From Stutzerimonas kunmingensis (lineage in GTDB: Bacteria > Pseudomonadota > Gammaproteobacteria > Pseudomonadales > Pseudomonadaceae), in the NCBI RefSeq assembly GCF_014764705.1, contig NZ_JACXXG010000014.1, positions 45,837-109,836 of the forward strand: a stretch of 64,000 bases of DNA, given 5' to 3'. Both the position numbers and the translations under genes were made by a program. Shown in pieces: positions 53,094-62,947 of the stretch. The stretch's first letter is position 1. Every line of letters begins with the position of its first letter. Under the pieces are notes generated by a model. The model was not told the origin of the DNA, made no database searches, and saw only the letters and a list, made by a program, of their open reading frames with translations.

Positions 53094-53909
53094 TTGGCCA
53101 AGATCATCGTAGTCACTTCCGGCAAAGGTGGCGTTGGTAAAACCACCACCAGCGCCGCCATCGGTACCGGCCTCGCTCTGCGCGGCCACAAGACTGTCAT
53201 CGTCGACTTCGACGTCGGTCTGCGGAACCTCGACTTGATCATGGGCTGCGAACGCCGGGTGGTTTACGACTTCGTCAACGTCATCAATGGCGACGCAACC
53301 CTGACCCAGGCCCTGATCAAGGACAAGCGTCTCGAGAACCTCTACGTGCTGGCGGCCAGCCAGACACGCGACAAAGACGCGCTGACCCAGGAAGGCGTTG
53401 GCAAGGTCATCGACGAGCTGGGCAAGAATTTCGAATACGTCATCTGCGACTCCCCGGCCGGTATCGAGAAGGGCGCGCACCTGGCGATGTACTTCGCCGA
53501 CGAAGCCATCGTCGTCACCAACCCGGAAGTCTCTTCGGTTCGCGATTCCGACCGCATGCTCGGCCTCCTCGCGAGCAAGTCGCGTCGCGCCGAGAACGGC
53601 GAAGAACCGATCCGGGAGCATCTGCTGCTGACCCGCTACAACCCCGAGCGTGTCACCAAGGGCGAAATGCTCGGTGTCGAAGACGTCGAGGAAATCCTCT
53701 CCATCCGCCTGCTGGGCGTGATCCCCGAGTCGCAGGCAGTACTCAAGGCTTCCAACCAGGGTATCCCGGTGATTCTCGACGACCAGAGCGACGCCGGCCA
53801 GGCGTATAGCGACGCCGTGGACCGTCTGCTCGGCAAGGAAGTCGCGCACCGTTTCCTCGACGTCAAGAAGCCGGGCTTCCTGCAACGACTTTTCGGAGGC
53901 CGCGAATGA
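53094..53909 (+). CDS. minD: Septum site-determining ATPase MinD
   Basis: The 271-residue ParA/MinD ATPase has the deviant Walker [10 protein letters not shown] (10-18), [13 protein letters not shown] and SPAGIEKGA, and a C-terminal amphipathic membrane-targeting helix ending LQRLFGGRE. The best start is TTG at 53094, which matches the conserved N-terminus ([12 protein letters not shown]); a GGTGA box lies before it. The TTG start may hold expression down. Its stop overlaps minE by four bases (ATGA). Confidence 0.93.
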   Translation: MAKIIVVTSGKGGVGKTTTSAAIGTGLALRGHKTVIVDFDVGLRNLDLIMGCERRVVYDFVNVINGDATLTQALIKDKRLENLYVLAASQTRDKDALTQEGVGKVIDELGKNFEYVICDSPAGIEKGAHLAMYFADEAIVVTNPEVSSVRDSDRMLGLLASKSRRAENGEEPIREHLLLTRYNPERVTKGEMLGVEDVEEILSIRLLGVIPESQAVLKASNQGIPVILDDQSDAGQAYSDAVDRLLGKEVAHRFLDVKKPGFLQRLFGGRE

Positions 53910-54163
53910 ACCTTTTCGACTTCTTCCGTGAACGCAAGAAGAAGGAAACCCCAGCCGCGATCGCCAAGGAGCGTCTGCAGATCATCGTCGCCCACGAGCG
54001 TGGCCAGCGCACCGAGCCGGACTACCTGCCGGCCCTGCAAAAAGAGCTGGTCGAGGTGATCCGCAAGTACGTCAACATCGACAGCGATCAGGTCCAGGTT
54101 GCACTCGAGGACCAGGGCAGCTGCTCGATTCTCGAACTGAACATCACCCTACCGGATCGCTGA
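53906..54163 (+). CDS. minE: Cell division topological specificity factor MinE
   Basis: The 85-residue protein begins [17 protein letters not shown], with the amphipathic membrane-binding start, the anti-MinCD helix ([16 protein letters not shown]) and the beta dimerisation domain ending [11 protein letters not shown]. It stimulates MinD and drives pole-to-pole oscillation. It overlaps minD by four bases, so translation is coupled. Confidence 0.93.
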   Translation: MNLFDFFRERKKKETPAAIAKERLQIIVAHERGQRTEPDYLPALQKELVEVIRKYVNIDSDQVQVALEDQGSCSILELNITLPDR

Positions 54164-54204
54164 GAACCCACACACGATCTGCTGCGCGTCGGTTCTGCTG
54201 CGTT

Positions 54205-54262
54205 AAAAACAGGCTCGGAATGCTCATTTACTTCAGTCAACTCCGCTTCCTCGCCTGTTTTT
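54205..54262. repeat. Intergenic inverted repeat after minE
   Basis: AAAAACAGGC (54205-54214) and GCCTGTTTTT (54253-54262) are perfect inverted 10-bp arms around an internal sequence with weaker symmetry. A second small palindrome (TCTAGCTCGCTAGA) lies just after it. The unit looks like a short dispersed intergenic repeat of pseudomonads, and may help end the min transcript. Confidence 0.5.
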
Positions 54263-54321
54263 GCCTTGCAGGACTCTAGCTCGCTAGACCGTGAATAGGC
54301 TCTGAACACCGGCGTACAGAA

Positions 54322-54343
54322 ACGGCGGCCCACGGGTCGCCGT
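54322..54343 (+). terminator. Terminator-like hairpin before rluA
   Basis: ACGGCG (54322-54327) pairs with CGCCGT (54338-54343), followed by CTTCGTTT. It sits 21 bases before the rluA start. Confidence 0.55.
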
Positions 54344-54363
54344 CTTCGTTTGTGGAAAAGCGA

Positions 54364-54999
54364 ATGCCTCTAAGCGCTATCGAGATCGTCCATCAGGACG
54401 CTGCCCTGCTGGTCATCAACAAGCCGACCCTGCTGCTGTCCGTACCGGGCCGCGCCGAAGACAACCGTGACTGCCTGGTGACCCGCCTGCAGGAAAACGG
54501 CTATCCCGAAGTGCGCATCGTGCACCGCCTGGACTGGGAAACCTCCGGGCTTATCGTGCTTGCCCGCGACGCTGATACGCACCGTGAGCTGTCTCGTCAG
54601 TTCCATGATCGTGAAACCGAAAAGGCCTACGCCGCGCTGTGCTGGGGCGAGCCGGAACAGGACAGCGGCAGTATCGACCTGCCGCTTCGCTACGATCCGC
54701 CGACCAAACCGCGTCACGTGGTCGATCATGAGCTGGGCAAGCATGCCCTGACTTTCTGGCGCGTGCTTGAACGCTGTGGCGATTACAGCCGCGTCGAGCT
54801 GACACCTATCACCGGCCGCTCTCACCAATTGCGAGTACATATGCTGTCGATCGGGCACCCACTACTCGGCGATCGCTTATACGCACATGAACAGGCACTG
54901 AAAGCCCACGAACGGCTGTGCCTACACGCCAGCATGCTCGCACTGACTCATCCGCAAACCGGCGAGCGACTACGCTTCGAATGCCCGGCACCGTTCTGA
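54364..54999 (+). CDS. rluA: RluA family pseudouridine synthase
   Basis: ATG at 54364 (GGAAAAG upstream) gives 211 residues; a GTG at 54352 would add four. Catalytic Asp57 lies in HRLDWETSGL, with ELTPITGRSHQLRVH and GHPLLGDRLY. There is no S4 domain, matching RluA, which modifies 23S rRNA U746 and tRNA U32. Its position after minE matches P. aeruginosa. The stop overlaps the next gene start (TGATG). Confidence 0.85.
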   Translation: MPLSAIEIVHQDAALLVINKPTLLLSVPGRAEDNRDCLVTRLQENGYPEVRIVHRLDWETSGLIVLARDADTHRELSRQFHDRETEKAYAALCWGEPEQDSGSIDLPLRYDPPTKPRHVVDHELGKHALTFWRVLERCGDYSRVELTPITGRSHQLRVHMLSIGHPLLGDRLYAHEQALKAHERLCLHASMLALTHPQTGERLRFECPAPF

Positions 55000-55571
55000 T
55001 GGAGCGTTTTCTCGAAGCGACCCAGGGCGCACCAGCGCACCCAACCCTTCGCAAGGCGCTCGACCTATGGAGCGCCTCCCCTGGCCAGGCTCTGGACCTG
55101 GGGTGCGGCGCCGGACGCGATAGTCTGGCTCTGCTGCGTGCTGGCTGGAAGGTGGTCGCTGTAGACCAGTCTGCAGATGCTCTGGAAGTCCTGCGCGTGC
55201 AGGCCGACCCCAGCTTGTCAGGTAGGCTCACCACTCGGTGCCAGCCATTCGAGAACGAGACGCCGCTACCGATCGCTGATCTAGTGAACGCAAGCTTCGC
55301 GCTGCCATTCTGCAAGCCGGAAGCATTCAACGATTTCTGGGCACGGATAACCCAATGCCTACGCCCGGGCGGCGTGTTCGCCGGGCACTTCTTCGGGCCG
55401 CACGACAGCTGGGCGGCGAAGGGCTACACCATTCACGGTCGCGAGCGGTTGCTACGGAAATTCGAAAGCTGGACGCTAGTGGAGCTCAACGAGTTCGAGT
55501 TCGACGGCAAGACCGCGGTAGGTCACAGCAAGCACTGGCACCTGTTCGAAGTAATCGCTCGACGCCACTGA
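54999..55571 (+). CDS. SAM-dependent methyltransferase (TehB-like class I)
   Basis: ATG at 54999 shares bases with the rluA stop; ATG 54981 is an alternative. The 190-residue product has the SAM motif ALDLGCGAGRDSLALL, VVAVDQSADAL and ITQCLRPGGVFAGHFFG. It belongs to the broad TehB/Methyltransf_11 class. Substrate is unknown. It interrupts the rluA-apeB order known from P. aeruginosa, and overlap with rluA indicates coupled translation. Confidence 0.7.
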   Translation: MERFLEATQGAPAHPTLRKALDLWSASPGQALDLGCGAGRDSLALLRAGWKVVAVDQSADALEVLRVQADPSLSGRLTTRCQPFENETPLPIADLVNASFALPFCKPEAFNDFWARITQCLRPGGVFAGHFFGPHDSWAAKGYTIHGRERLLRKFESWTLVELNEFEFDGKTAVGHSKHWHLFEVIARRH

Positions 55572-55646
55572 GTCCCAAGCCCGTAAAGGACTGCTGCCGC
55601 ACATTGCAATGGGATAGACTTCGATGCTTGCAGTCCGGAGTCCGAA

Positions 55647-56936
55647 ATGCGCAAAGCTCTCAACCAAGGCCTGATCGAATATCTGCAGGCGTCCCCTACC
55701 CCGTTCCATGCCACCCAGAATCTCGCCCAAGCGCTACAGGCCGCCGGCTACCGTGCGCTGGACGAGCGCGAGGTCTGGCATACCGAGGCGGGCGGGCGTT
55801 ATTACGTCACCCGCAACGACTCGGCCATCATCGCCTTCCAGCTGGGCAGCAAAGCGCTCGTCGAACACGGCCTGCGCTTGGTTGGCGCCCATACCGACAG
55901 CCCGTGCCTGCGAGTCAAGCCGCAGCCTGAGCTGCAGCGCCAGGGCTTCTGGCAGCTGGGTGTCGAGGTGTATGGCGGCGCCCTGCTCGCTCCTTGGTTC
56001 GACCGCGATCTGTCGCTGGCCGGCCGTGTCACCTACAGCCGTGATGGCCGCATCGAAAGCCAGCTGATCGACTTCAAGGTTCCGATCGCGACGATTCCGA
56101 ACCTGGCGATTCACCTCAATCGGGAAGCCAATCAGGGCTGGGCCATCAACGCGCAGAACGAGCTACCGCCGATTCTGGCCCAGATCGCCAGCCAGGAAAG
56201 CCCAGACTTCCGCGCACTCCTCGCCGATCAGCTCGGCCGTGAACATGGGCTGGTCGCCGACGTGGTGCTGGACTTCGAACTGAGCTTCTACGACACCCAG
56301 AGCGCCGCGGTCATCGGCCTGCACGGTGACTTCATCGCCGGCGCCCGTCTGGACAATCTGCTCTCGTGCTTTGCGGGTTTGCAGGCCTTGCTGAACGCCG
56401 AACCCGAGCACACCTGCGTGCTGGTCTGCACCGATCACGAGGAAGTCGGCTCGACCTCGCTGTGCGGCGCGGATGGCCCGTTCCTGGAGCAGGTCTTGCG
56501 CCGTGTGCTGCCGGATGAAGACGACTTCCAGCGCGCCATCAGCCATTCCCTGCTGATCTCCGCCGACAATGCCCACGCGGTGCACCCGAACTACGCCGAC
56601 AAGCACGATGGCAATCACGGGCCGAAGCTCAACGCCGGCCCGGTGATCAAGGTGAACAATAACCAGCGCTACGCCACCAGCAGCGAAACCGCCGGATTCT
56701 TCCGCCATCTCTGCCTGGAAAACGAAGTGCCGGTGCAGAGTTTCGTCACCCGCAGCGACATGGGTTGCGGCTCCACGATCGGCCCGATCACGGCCAGTCA
56801 GCTAGGTGTGCGTACCGTCGACATCGGCCTGCCGACCTTCGCCATGCACTCGATCCGCGAGCTTGCGGGTAGCCAGGACCTGGCGCACCTGGTCAAGGTA
56901 CTGACCGCGTTCTACGCCAGCAGCCAGTTGCCTTGA
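55647..56936 (+). CDS. apeB: M18 family aspartyl aminopeptidase
   Basis: The 429-residue protein has the M18 di-zinc motifs [35 protein letters not shown] and the late [14 protein letters not shown], and an N-terminal [15 protein letters not shown]18 peptidases form large oligomers and remove acidic N-terminal residues. Length and order after rluA and its neighbour are as in other pseudomonads. Confidence 0.9.
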   Translation: MRKALNQGLIEYLQASPTPFHATQNLAQALQAAGYRALDEREVWHTEAGGRYYVTRNDSAIIAFQLGSKALVEHGLRLVGAHTDSPCLRVKPQPELQRQGFWQLGVEVYGGALLAPWFDRDLSLAGRVTYSRDGRIESQLIDFKVPIATIPNLAIHLNREANQGWAINAQNELPPILAQIASQESPDFRALLADQLGREHGLVADVVLDFELSFYDTQSAAVIGLHGDFIAGARLDNLLSCFAGLQALLNAEPEHTCVLVCTDHEEVGSTSLCGADGPFLEQVLRRVLPDEDDFQRAISHSLLISADNAHAVHPNYADKHDGNHGPKLNAGPVIKVNNNQRYATSSETAGFFRHLCLENEVPVQSFVTRSDMGCGSTIGPITASQLGVRTVDIGLPTFAMHSIRELAGSQDLAHLVKVLTAFYASSQLP

Positions 56937-57027
56937 ACCGCACCGGGCAGGTCTGCAGCACTGCAAACCTGCTCGATCCATCAAGGCAAAGCGAAATCTG
57001 GCTCCGTCTACATCAGGACGATGCGGA

Positions 57028-57990
57028 TCAGGAAAGCGCGCTATCGATCACCAGGGCCACCTTGCCGGACACGGTGTTGCTGGCCAGCGTTTCGAATGCA
57101 GCCTCCACATCACCGATGGCAAAGGTTCGCTCCAGACGCGGCGAAAGCTTGCCCTGGGTGAACAGCGGCCAGACCTTCTCTTCCATTTCCGCCAGCAGCC
57201 CGGCCTTGTAATCGGCGTCGCGACTGCGCAGGGTCGAGCCGATCAACTGGATGCGCTTGGCCAGCAAACCAGCCAGATCCATCTCGGCCTTGCGTCCGCC
57301 CATCAAGCCGATCATCACCCAACGCCCATCCATCGCCAGCAGCTGCATATTCAATGCGGCGTACTTGGCACCGACCGGGTCGAGGATCATGTCGAACGGA
57401 CCAAAATCGCGTAGCGCTTCGAGCGAGTCACCACGCAGCACACCACCCTGAGCACCGAGCGACTCACAGTAGGCCAGCCGCTCGGCCGAGCCGACACTGA
57501 CCCAGCAGGGATTGCCGAAAGCCTTGCACAACTGGATCGCCGCCGAGCCGACACCACTGGCGCCAGCGTGCAGCAGCACCTTGTCGCCGGCCAGCAAAGC
57601 GCCCAGGCGATAGAGATTGAGCCAGGCCGTGGCATATACCTCCGGGATAACCGCAGCTTCATGCAGCGACATGCCCTCGGGAACCGGCAGCGCATGACGG
57701 GCCTCGACCACCACCTCCTCGGCCATGCCACCACCAGCCAGCAGCGTGCACACGCGATCGCCCACCTTCCAGCGGCTGCGCCCACTGACCTCGGCGACCA
57801 CCCCTGCGCATTCCAGCCCCAGGATGTCGGTGACACCTGCCGGCGGCGGATAGTGTCCGCCTCGCTGCAGTAAGTCTGCACGGTTCAGCCCGGCAGCAGC
57901 CACACGGATACGGATTTCGCCATCGCCGCACGCCGAAGCCGGTCGCTCGGCCCACTCCAGATGCCCCTCGATACCTTGCAATGCCTTCAT
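57028..57990 (-). CDS. NAD(P)H quinone oxidoreductase (MDR family, PIG3-like)
   Basis: Start at 57990 (MKALQGIEGHLEWAERP) is family-like; the frame to 58083 overlaps the prc promoter region without support. The 320-residue protein has LNRADLLQRGGHYPPPAG, the cofactor motif HAGASGVGSAAIQL and no zinc-site cysteines, so it is a zinc-free member of the medium-chain family that reduces quinones with NADPH. It is divergent from prc. Confidence 0.85.
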   Translation of the reverse strand: MKALQGIEGHLEWAERPASACGDGEIRIRVAAAGLNRADLLQRGGHYPPPAGVTDILGLECAGVVAEVSGRSRWKVGDRVCTLLAGGGMAEEVVVEARHALPVPEGMSLHEAAVIPEVYATAWLNLYRLGALLAGDKVLLHAGASGVGSAAIQLCKAFGNPCWVSVGSAERLAYCESLGAQGGVLRGDSLEALRDFGPFDMILDPVGAKYAALNMQLLAMDGRWVMIGLMGGRKAEMDLAGLLAKRIQLIGSTLRSRDADYKAGLLAEMEEKVWPLFTQGKLSPRLERTFAIGDVEAAFETLASNTVSGKVALVIDSALS

Positions 57991-58164
57991 GCTGCCTCCA
58001 TAGTGGTTCCTATCTATGCCCACCCAACTGATCGCTCGCTGGCCTTCTTTGACCACCTCAACCATCGGGCTTGTGCTTTCCACCGCCGGACGGAAAACCG
58101 AACCGGCGCCTACTTTAGATGGCCTAATATGCGTTATTCCCTAGCCTTACGTCGCCCCCAAGCC

Positions 58165-60249
58165 ATGAAACGTACGCTGACCTGCACCGTTCTCGCCGTC
58201 CTTTTCGGCCTTCACGCTTCCCTGGCGATGGCCAAAGCCGTCAGCACGCCGGAGAACTGGGACTACCTGCAACCCGATCGTGACCAGGTCATAGCCAGCC
58301 TGAACGTCGTCGAACTGCTCAAGCGCCATCACTACAACAAGCCGCCGCTGAACGACGCGCGTTCGGCAAAGATCTTCGACAGCTACATACAGATGCTCGA
58401 TCCCTCGCGCAGCTATTTCCTGGCATCCGACCTCGAAGAGTTCGGCAAGTGGCGCAACCAGTTCGACGACTTCCTCAAGGGCGGCAATCTCGAACCCGGT
58501 TTCATCATCTACTCCCGTCATCTCGAGCGCTTGCAGAACCGGTTGAACTACGCCCTGAGCCTGCTCGACAAGGGCGTCGACAGCTTCGACTTCAGTGTCG
58601 ACGAGGAGCTGCTGGTCGACCGTGAGAAGGCCGCCTGGGCCAAGGACACCGCAGAGCTGGATGACCTGTGGCGCAAGCGGGTAAAGGACGAGGTATTGCG
58701 TCTGAAGATCGCCGGCAAGGAGCCGAAGGCCATCGAGGAACTGCTGACCAAACGCTACAAGAACCAGCTATCGCGCCTGAACCAGACCCGTGGCGAGGAC
58801 GTTTTCCAGACCTACATCAACGCCTTCGCGCAGACCTACGATCCGCACACCCAATACCTGTCGCCGGACAGCGCGGAGAATTTCGACATCAACATGAGCC
58901 TGTCGCTCGAGGGCATCGGCGCGGTGCTGCAGAGTGACAACGAGCACGTGAAGATCGTACGCCTGGTGCCGGCCGGCCCGGCGGAGAAGAGCAAGCAGCT
59001 GGCGCCAGCGGACAAGATTGTCGGCGTCGGCCAGGCCAACGATGAGATGGTCGACGTCATCGGCTGGCGCCTGGATGAGGTGGTCAAGCTCATCCGCGGC
59101 CCGAAGGGTTCCGTCGTGCGCCTGGAAGTCATCCCGGCGAGCAACGCGCCGAATGACCAGAGCAGCAAGGTCGTCGCCATCACCCGCGAAGCGGTAAAGC
59201 TCGAGGAGCAGGCAGCGAAGAAGTCGGTGCTGAACCTGGAACACCAGGGGCAGAACTTCAAGCTCGGCGTGATCGAAATTCCGGCGTTCTACCTCGACTT
59301 CAAGGCACTGCGCGCCGGGGACCAGAACTACAAGAGCACCACGCGTGACGTTAAAAAACTGCTCTCCGAACTGGAAGCAGAGAAAGTCGACGGCGTGGTC
59401 ATCGACCTGCGCAACAACGGCGGCGGCTCACTGCAAGAGGCCACCGAGCTCACCGGCCTATTCATCGATCAGGGTCCGACTGTGCTGGTACGCAACAGCG
59501 ATGGCCGCGTAGACGTGCTTGCCGATGAACAGACAGGCGCGCTGTACAAGGGGCCGCTGGCCGTCCTCGTCAACCGTCTTTCGGCATCGGCCTCGGAGAT
59601 CTTCGCCGGCGCGATGCAGGACTACCACCGGGCCTTAATCCTCGGTGGCCAGACCTTCGGCAAGGGCACCGTGCAGACGATCCAGCCTCTCAACCATGGT
59701 GAGCTGAAACTGACCCTGGCCAAGTTTTACCGCGTATCCGGGCAGAGCACTCAGCATCAGGGTGTGATTCCCGACATCAGCTACCCTGCCGATGTCGACA
59801 CCAAGGAAATCGGTGAGAGTGCGCTGCCGGAAGCGCTGCCTTGGGACAGCATCCGCGCGGCGATCAATCCGGACATGAACCCGTTCAAGCCGTTCCTCGC
59901 CGAGCTGAAGGCACGCCACGAAGCACGCACCGGCGAGAACCCGGACTTCGTCTTCACCCGCGATCGTCTGGCGCTTGCCCAGGAGCTGATGCACGAAACC
60001 ACCGTCAGCCTCAATGAAGAAAAGCGGCGTGCACAACAGGCCGATATCGAGAAGCGTCAGCTGGCCTTGGAGAATGCATTGCGCCTGGCCAAAGGTGAGG
60101 AGCCACTGGCAAAGCTGGAGAAGGAAGACGAAAACACGCCTCACGCGGAAGCGGACAAACCAAAGCCGGAAGATGATGCCTACCTCTCCGAGAGCGGGCG
60201 AATTCTGCTCGATTACCTCGGTCTCAGCTCGGCGATGGCCAAGCACTGA
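58165..60249 (+). CDS. prc: Tail-specific periplasmic protease Prc
   Basis: ATG 58165 gives an ideal signal peptide (MKRTLTCTVLAVLFGLHASL, cleavage after AMA); ATG 58129 is also open. The 694-residue protein has a helical N-terminal domain, a PDZ domain (about 235-330) and an S41 peptidase domain with Ser475 (SASASEIF), Asp486 and Lys500 (FGKGT), the 25-residue Ser-Lys spacing of Prc. A C-terminal DUF3340 follows. In P. aeruginosa the orthologue degrades MucA variants and other proteins. Terminator at 60303. Confidence 0.9.
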   Translation: MKRTLTCTVLAVLFGLHASLAMAKAVSTPENWDYLQPDRDQVIASLNVVELLKRHHYNKPPLNDARSAKIFDSYIQMLDPSRSYFLASDLEEFGKWRNQFDDFLKGGNLEPGFIIYSRHLERLQNRLNYALSLLDKGVDSFDFSVDEELLVDREKAAWAKDTAELDDLWRKRVKDEVLRLKIAGKEPKAIEELLTKRYKNQLSRLNQTRGEDVFQTYINAFAQTYDPHTQYLSPDSAENFDINMSLSLEGIGAVLQSDNEHVKIVRLVPAGPAEKSKQLAPADKIVGVGQANDEMVDVIGWRLDEVVKLIRGPKGSVVRLEVIPASNAPNDQSSKVVAITREAVKLEEQAAKKSVLNLEHQGQNFKLGVIEIPAFYLDFKALRAGDQNYKSTTRDVKKLLSELEAEKVDGVVIDLRNNGGGSLQEATELTGLFIDQGPTVLVRNSDGRVDVLADEQTGALYKGPLAVLVNRLSASASEIFAGAMQDYHRALILGGQTFGKGTVQTIQPLNHGELKLTLAKFYRVSGQSTQHQGVIPDISYPADVDTKEIGESALPEALPWDSIRAAINPDMNPFKPFLAELKARHEARTGENPDFVFTRDRLALAQELMHETTVSLNEEKRRAQQADIEKRQLALENALRLAKGEEPLAKLEKEDENTPHAEADKPKPEDDAYLSESGRILLDYLGLSSAMAKH

Positions 60250-60302
60250 ATCGAGTGGAATGCTGCAATGTCATCAAATTGACATCACGACATCGTGAAA
60301 TG

Positions 60303-60330
60303 AAAGGGCCGCGCTGCGGCCCTTTTCTTT
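60303..60330 (+). terminator. Rho-independent terminator of prc
   Basis: A perfect 10-bp stem (AAAGGGCCGC with GCGGCCCTTT, 3-base loop), followed by TCTTTT, 54 bases after the prc stop. Confidence 0.9.
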
Positions 60331-60348
60331 TCACACCCAGAGACCTCC

Positions 60349-62145
60349 ATGACAGTCACCGAGCAGTTGAGCACGCTGGGACATATCCTTGCTCACGGCG
60401 ACATCACCACCCTGTTCCAACCCATCGTCTCGCTTTCGGAGCGGCGCATTCTCGGTTATGAAGCACTCAGCCGTGGACCATCCAACGGCCCGCTGCACTC
60501 CCCGATCAATTTGCTCGCCACAGCACGCCACGCCGGCCGGCTCAACGAACTGGAGATGACCTGCCGCGAAACAGCGTGCCGGCGTTACAGCCAGGGGGCG
60601 CTACGCGGCAAGCTCTTTCTCAACGCCTCACCGGAAACGCTACTTGACGCGACCCACAAGCCCGGGCGCACGCTCGAGCTGCTGCACACCTATGGCATTT
60701 CCGCGGACAACGTGGTCATCGAGCTGACCGAGCAGGCACCGGCCGACGATCTCGAGCTGCTGGACAAGGCGCTTCATCACTATCGCTCGATGGGCTTCAG
60801 CATAGCGCTCGACGACCTTGGTGCCGGATATTCGAGTTTGCGCCTGTGGTCCGAGCTGCGACCCGACTATGTGAAGATCGACCGCTATTTCATCGACGGC
60901 ATCCATCTCGACCCCGTGAAGCGCGAGTTCGTCGAATCCATCCTGAAGATCGCCCGCGCATCGCGTGCCCACGTCATCGCCGAAGGTATCGAACTGCGCG
61001 AGGAACTGGCGGTGCTGGCCGGCATGGGTATCGATCTGGTGCAGGGCTATCTGCTTGGACGTCCGCTGGAGTTGCCTGCCCAGGACATCGACGAGGTCCT
61101 GCCACCCCCGGAGGCCCAGCAGGCGGTCCTGGGCGAGGAGTCCGGCAACCTGTCCGGACTGCTTATCAGACAACCCGCCATGGCCGCAGAACGTCCGGTT
61201 GCTGAAATGCTCGAGGCGTTTCGACTGCAGCCGGCCCTGAACTCGATCGCAGTTTTGGACGTTGACGCCAGGCCGGTCGGCATACTTCACCGCAATCTCA
61301 TTTCCGACGCGCTGCTCAAGCCCTACGCCACCGATCTGCTGGCACGCAAACCGCTTAGCCGCCTGATGAGCACGGATTTCCTCGCCGTCGAGCTCGACCA
61401 GTCGTTGCAACAGGTCAGCCGCTTGCTCACCAGTCGGGCGCGCCAAAGAATCGAGGAAGACTTCGTCATCACACAGGCCGGTCAATACCTCGGTCTGGGC
61501 CGCGTCATCGATGTTCTGAGGTTGATAACCGAACTGAAGATTCAGCAGGCGCGCCACGCCAATCCCCTGACACTGTTGCCGGGCAACGTACCCATCCAGC
61601 AGTGCCTGACCCGCCTGTTGCTACAGCGACGTAGGGCGATGGTCTGTTACGTCGACATCGACAACTTCAAACCTTTCAACGATCTGTATGGCTACGCCAA
61701 AGGCGATGAAGTGCTGCTGTGCCTGGCCCAATGTCTGAACGACCGGGTCGACCCTCAGATGGATTTCGTCGGCCATATTGGCGGGGATGATTTCATGCTG
61801 GTGCTGAGCGGTCACGACTGGGAGCAGCGCATTGCCGACTTGCACAGCGCCTTCGCGCTTCGCAGCAGCGCCTTCTACCAGCCAGAACACCTCGCGGCCG
61901 GCTGCTTTATTTCCACCAGCCGTGACGGGCGTAAACAGCGCTATGCCCTGCTGTCACTCTCGATCGGGATCGTCAGCGTGCACCCGGAGCACACTGACCG
62001 CCTGGATGCAGGCAGGCTCGCCGCCCTTGCTTCGGAGGCCAAGCGCTTTGCCAAACAGGTGAACGGCCCGAGCTTCCACCTGATCGATGCAGGGCAGCCA
62101 ACGCAGGATGCCTACAACCCCAGTTGCTCCGCCTTCGCCTTGTAA
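60349..62145 (+). CDS. EAL-CBS-GGDEF signalling protein
   Basis: The 598-residue protein has an EAL domain (about 15-250; LGYEALSR, VIELTEQ, DDLGAGYSSL, KIDRYFI, IAEGIE), a CBS pair (about 265-385) and a C-terminal GGDEF domain in which the active-site motif reads GGDDF (478-482). EAL residues look complete, so it is probably a c-di-GMP phosphodiesterase, with the altered GGDEF and the CBS pair as nucleotide sensors. No membrane segment. It follows prc as in P. aeruginosa and overlaps the convergent Sel1 gene by 34 bases. Confidence 0.85.
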   Translation: MTVTEQLSTLGHILAHGDITTLFQPIVSLSERRILGYEALSRGPSNGPLHSPINLLATARHAGRLNELEMTCRETACRRYSQGALRGKLFLNASPETLLDATHKPGRTLELLHTYGISADNVVIELTEQAPADDLELLDKALHHYRSMGFSIALDDLGAGYSSLRLWSELRPDYVKIDRYFIDGIHLDPVKREFVESILKIARASRAHVIAEGIELREELAVLAGMGIDLVQGYLLGRPLELPAQDIDEVLPPPEAQQAVLGEESGNLSGLLIRQPAMAAERPVAEMLEAFRLQPALNSIAVLDVDARPVGILHRNLISDALLKPYATDLLARKPLSRLMSTDFLAVELDQSLQQVSRLLTSRARQRIEEDFVITQAGQYLGLGRVIDVLRLITELKIQQARHANPLTLLPGNVPIQQCLTRLLLQRRRAMVCYVDIDNFKPFNDLYGYAKGDEVLLCLAQCLNDRVDPQMDFVGHIGGDDFMLVLSGHDWEQRIADLHSAFALRSSAFYQPEHLAAGCFISTSRDGRKQRYALLSLSIGIVSVHPEHTDRLDAGRLAALASEAKRFAKQVNGPSFHLIDAGQPTQDAYNPSCSAFAL

Positions 62146-62579
62146 CGATCTGCCTGCTGGGGGTCTGCGGCCAGGCCGTGGCCGCCGGCACGATACAGTT
62201 GCTCGAGGCGAACCGCCGCCAGTGGATGCCCTGCCTCGGCCGCCTGGGACCACCAGCGCGCCGCCTCACTGCCATCCGGGCCGTGGGAGGCATCTTCGCT
62301 GAGGCTGATGACGCCCATCTGATATGCCGCTTTCACATCTCCCGCCTTGGCCGCCAGCCTTAGAAGGCGAACGCCTTCCAGCTTGGCACCATAGCCGCGC
62401 CCGCGGAAATACAGGATATGACCGTAGAAACTCTGCGCCGACACGTCGCCCAGCGCCGCCATCCGCGCGAATTGCCCTTCCATCCAACGCCAGATCTTCG
62501 GCTGCTGAACCGCGTAGTGCGACGTCATCAATTTGCGGGCAGTTAAATAACCGAGCCTTGCACGCAGCCTGCCCAGCAT
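62112..62579 (-). CDS. Sel1 repeat protein
   Basis: Start 62579 overlaps the preceding stop by one base (TGATG). The 155-residue product has Sel1 repeats (GDVSAQSFYGHILYFRGRG, then LEGVRLLRLAAKAGDVKAAY, then AARWWSQAAEAGHPLAAVRL). These helical repeats bind proteins. No signal peptide, so cytoplasmic. It is the third gene of a reverse operon and runs 34 bases into the EAL gene on the opposite strand. Confidence 0.8.
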   Translation of the reverse strand: MLGRLRARLGYLTARKLMTSHYAVQQPKIWRWMEGQFARMAALGDVSAQSFYGHILYFRGRGYGAKLEGVRLLRLAAKAGDVKAAYQMGVISLSEDASHGPDGSEAARWWSQAAEAGHPLAAVRLEQLYRAGGHGLAADPQQADRYKAKAEQLGL

Positions 62580-62947
62580 CAGAGTTCCTCCGAATAAACG
62601 AACTCGAAAACGCGCGCCACTTCTCCCGCATGCCAGGATGCAGCGGCGGCACCGTCCGCCGGCCCCGAGAAGCGTCCCAACCGCGCAGCACACTCGAAAA
62701 AGCCCGTGCGGGGCAAACGACTAGCACCCTGACTGATGACCAGTGCGCTGCGCAACGGGCGCTCCGAGCGGGCGTCCAGCGCAGCGAGGTGCTCCAGCGC
62801 GGCGGTAAGGGTTCGCATGGCGGGTGTGGGCAACTGGAGCCGCTCGACCAGCGCACGGTAGGTCACCAGATGTCTCTGCCGGCGAGCGGCATCCAGTTCG
62901 GCAAGCAGCGCCTGCCAGTGGTGCCGGCTGATGGATACTGACGTCAA
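62579..62947 (-). CDS. Conserved hypothetical protein (122 aa)
   Basis: ATG 62947 overlaps the preceding gene by four bases (ATGA). The product has an N-terminal helical, Arg-rich region (HHWQALLAELDAARRQRH, LVTYRALVERLQLPTPAM) and a later RSALVISQGASRLPRTGFFE that looks like a compact alpha/beta unit. I know no assigned function; it seems conserved in pseudomonads. It is the middle gene of the reverse operon. Confidence 0.65.
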   Translation of the reverse strand: MTSVSISRHHWQALLAELDAARRQRHLVTYRALVERLQLPTPAMRTLTAALEHLAALDARSERPLRSALVISQGASRLPRTGFFECAARLGRFSGPADGAAAASWHAGEVARVFEFVYSEEL

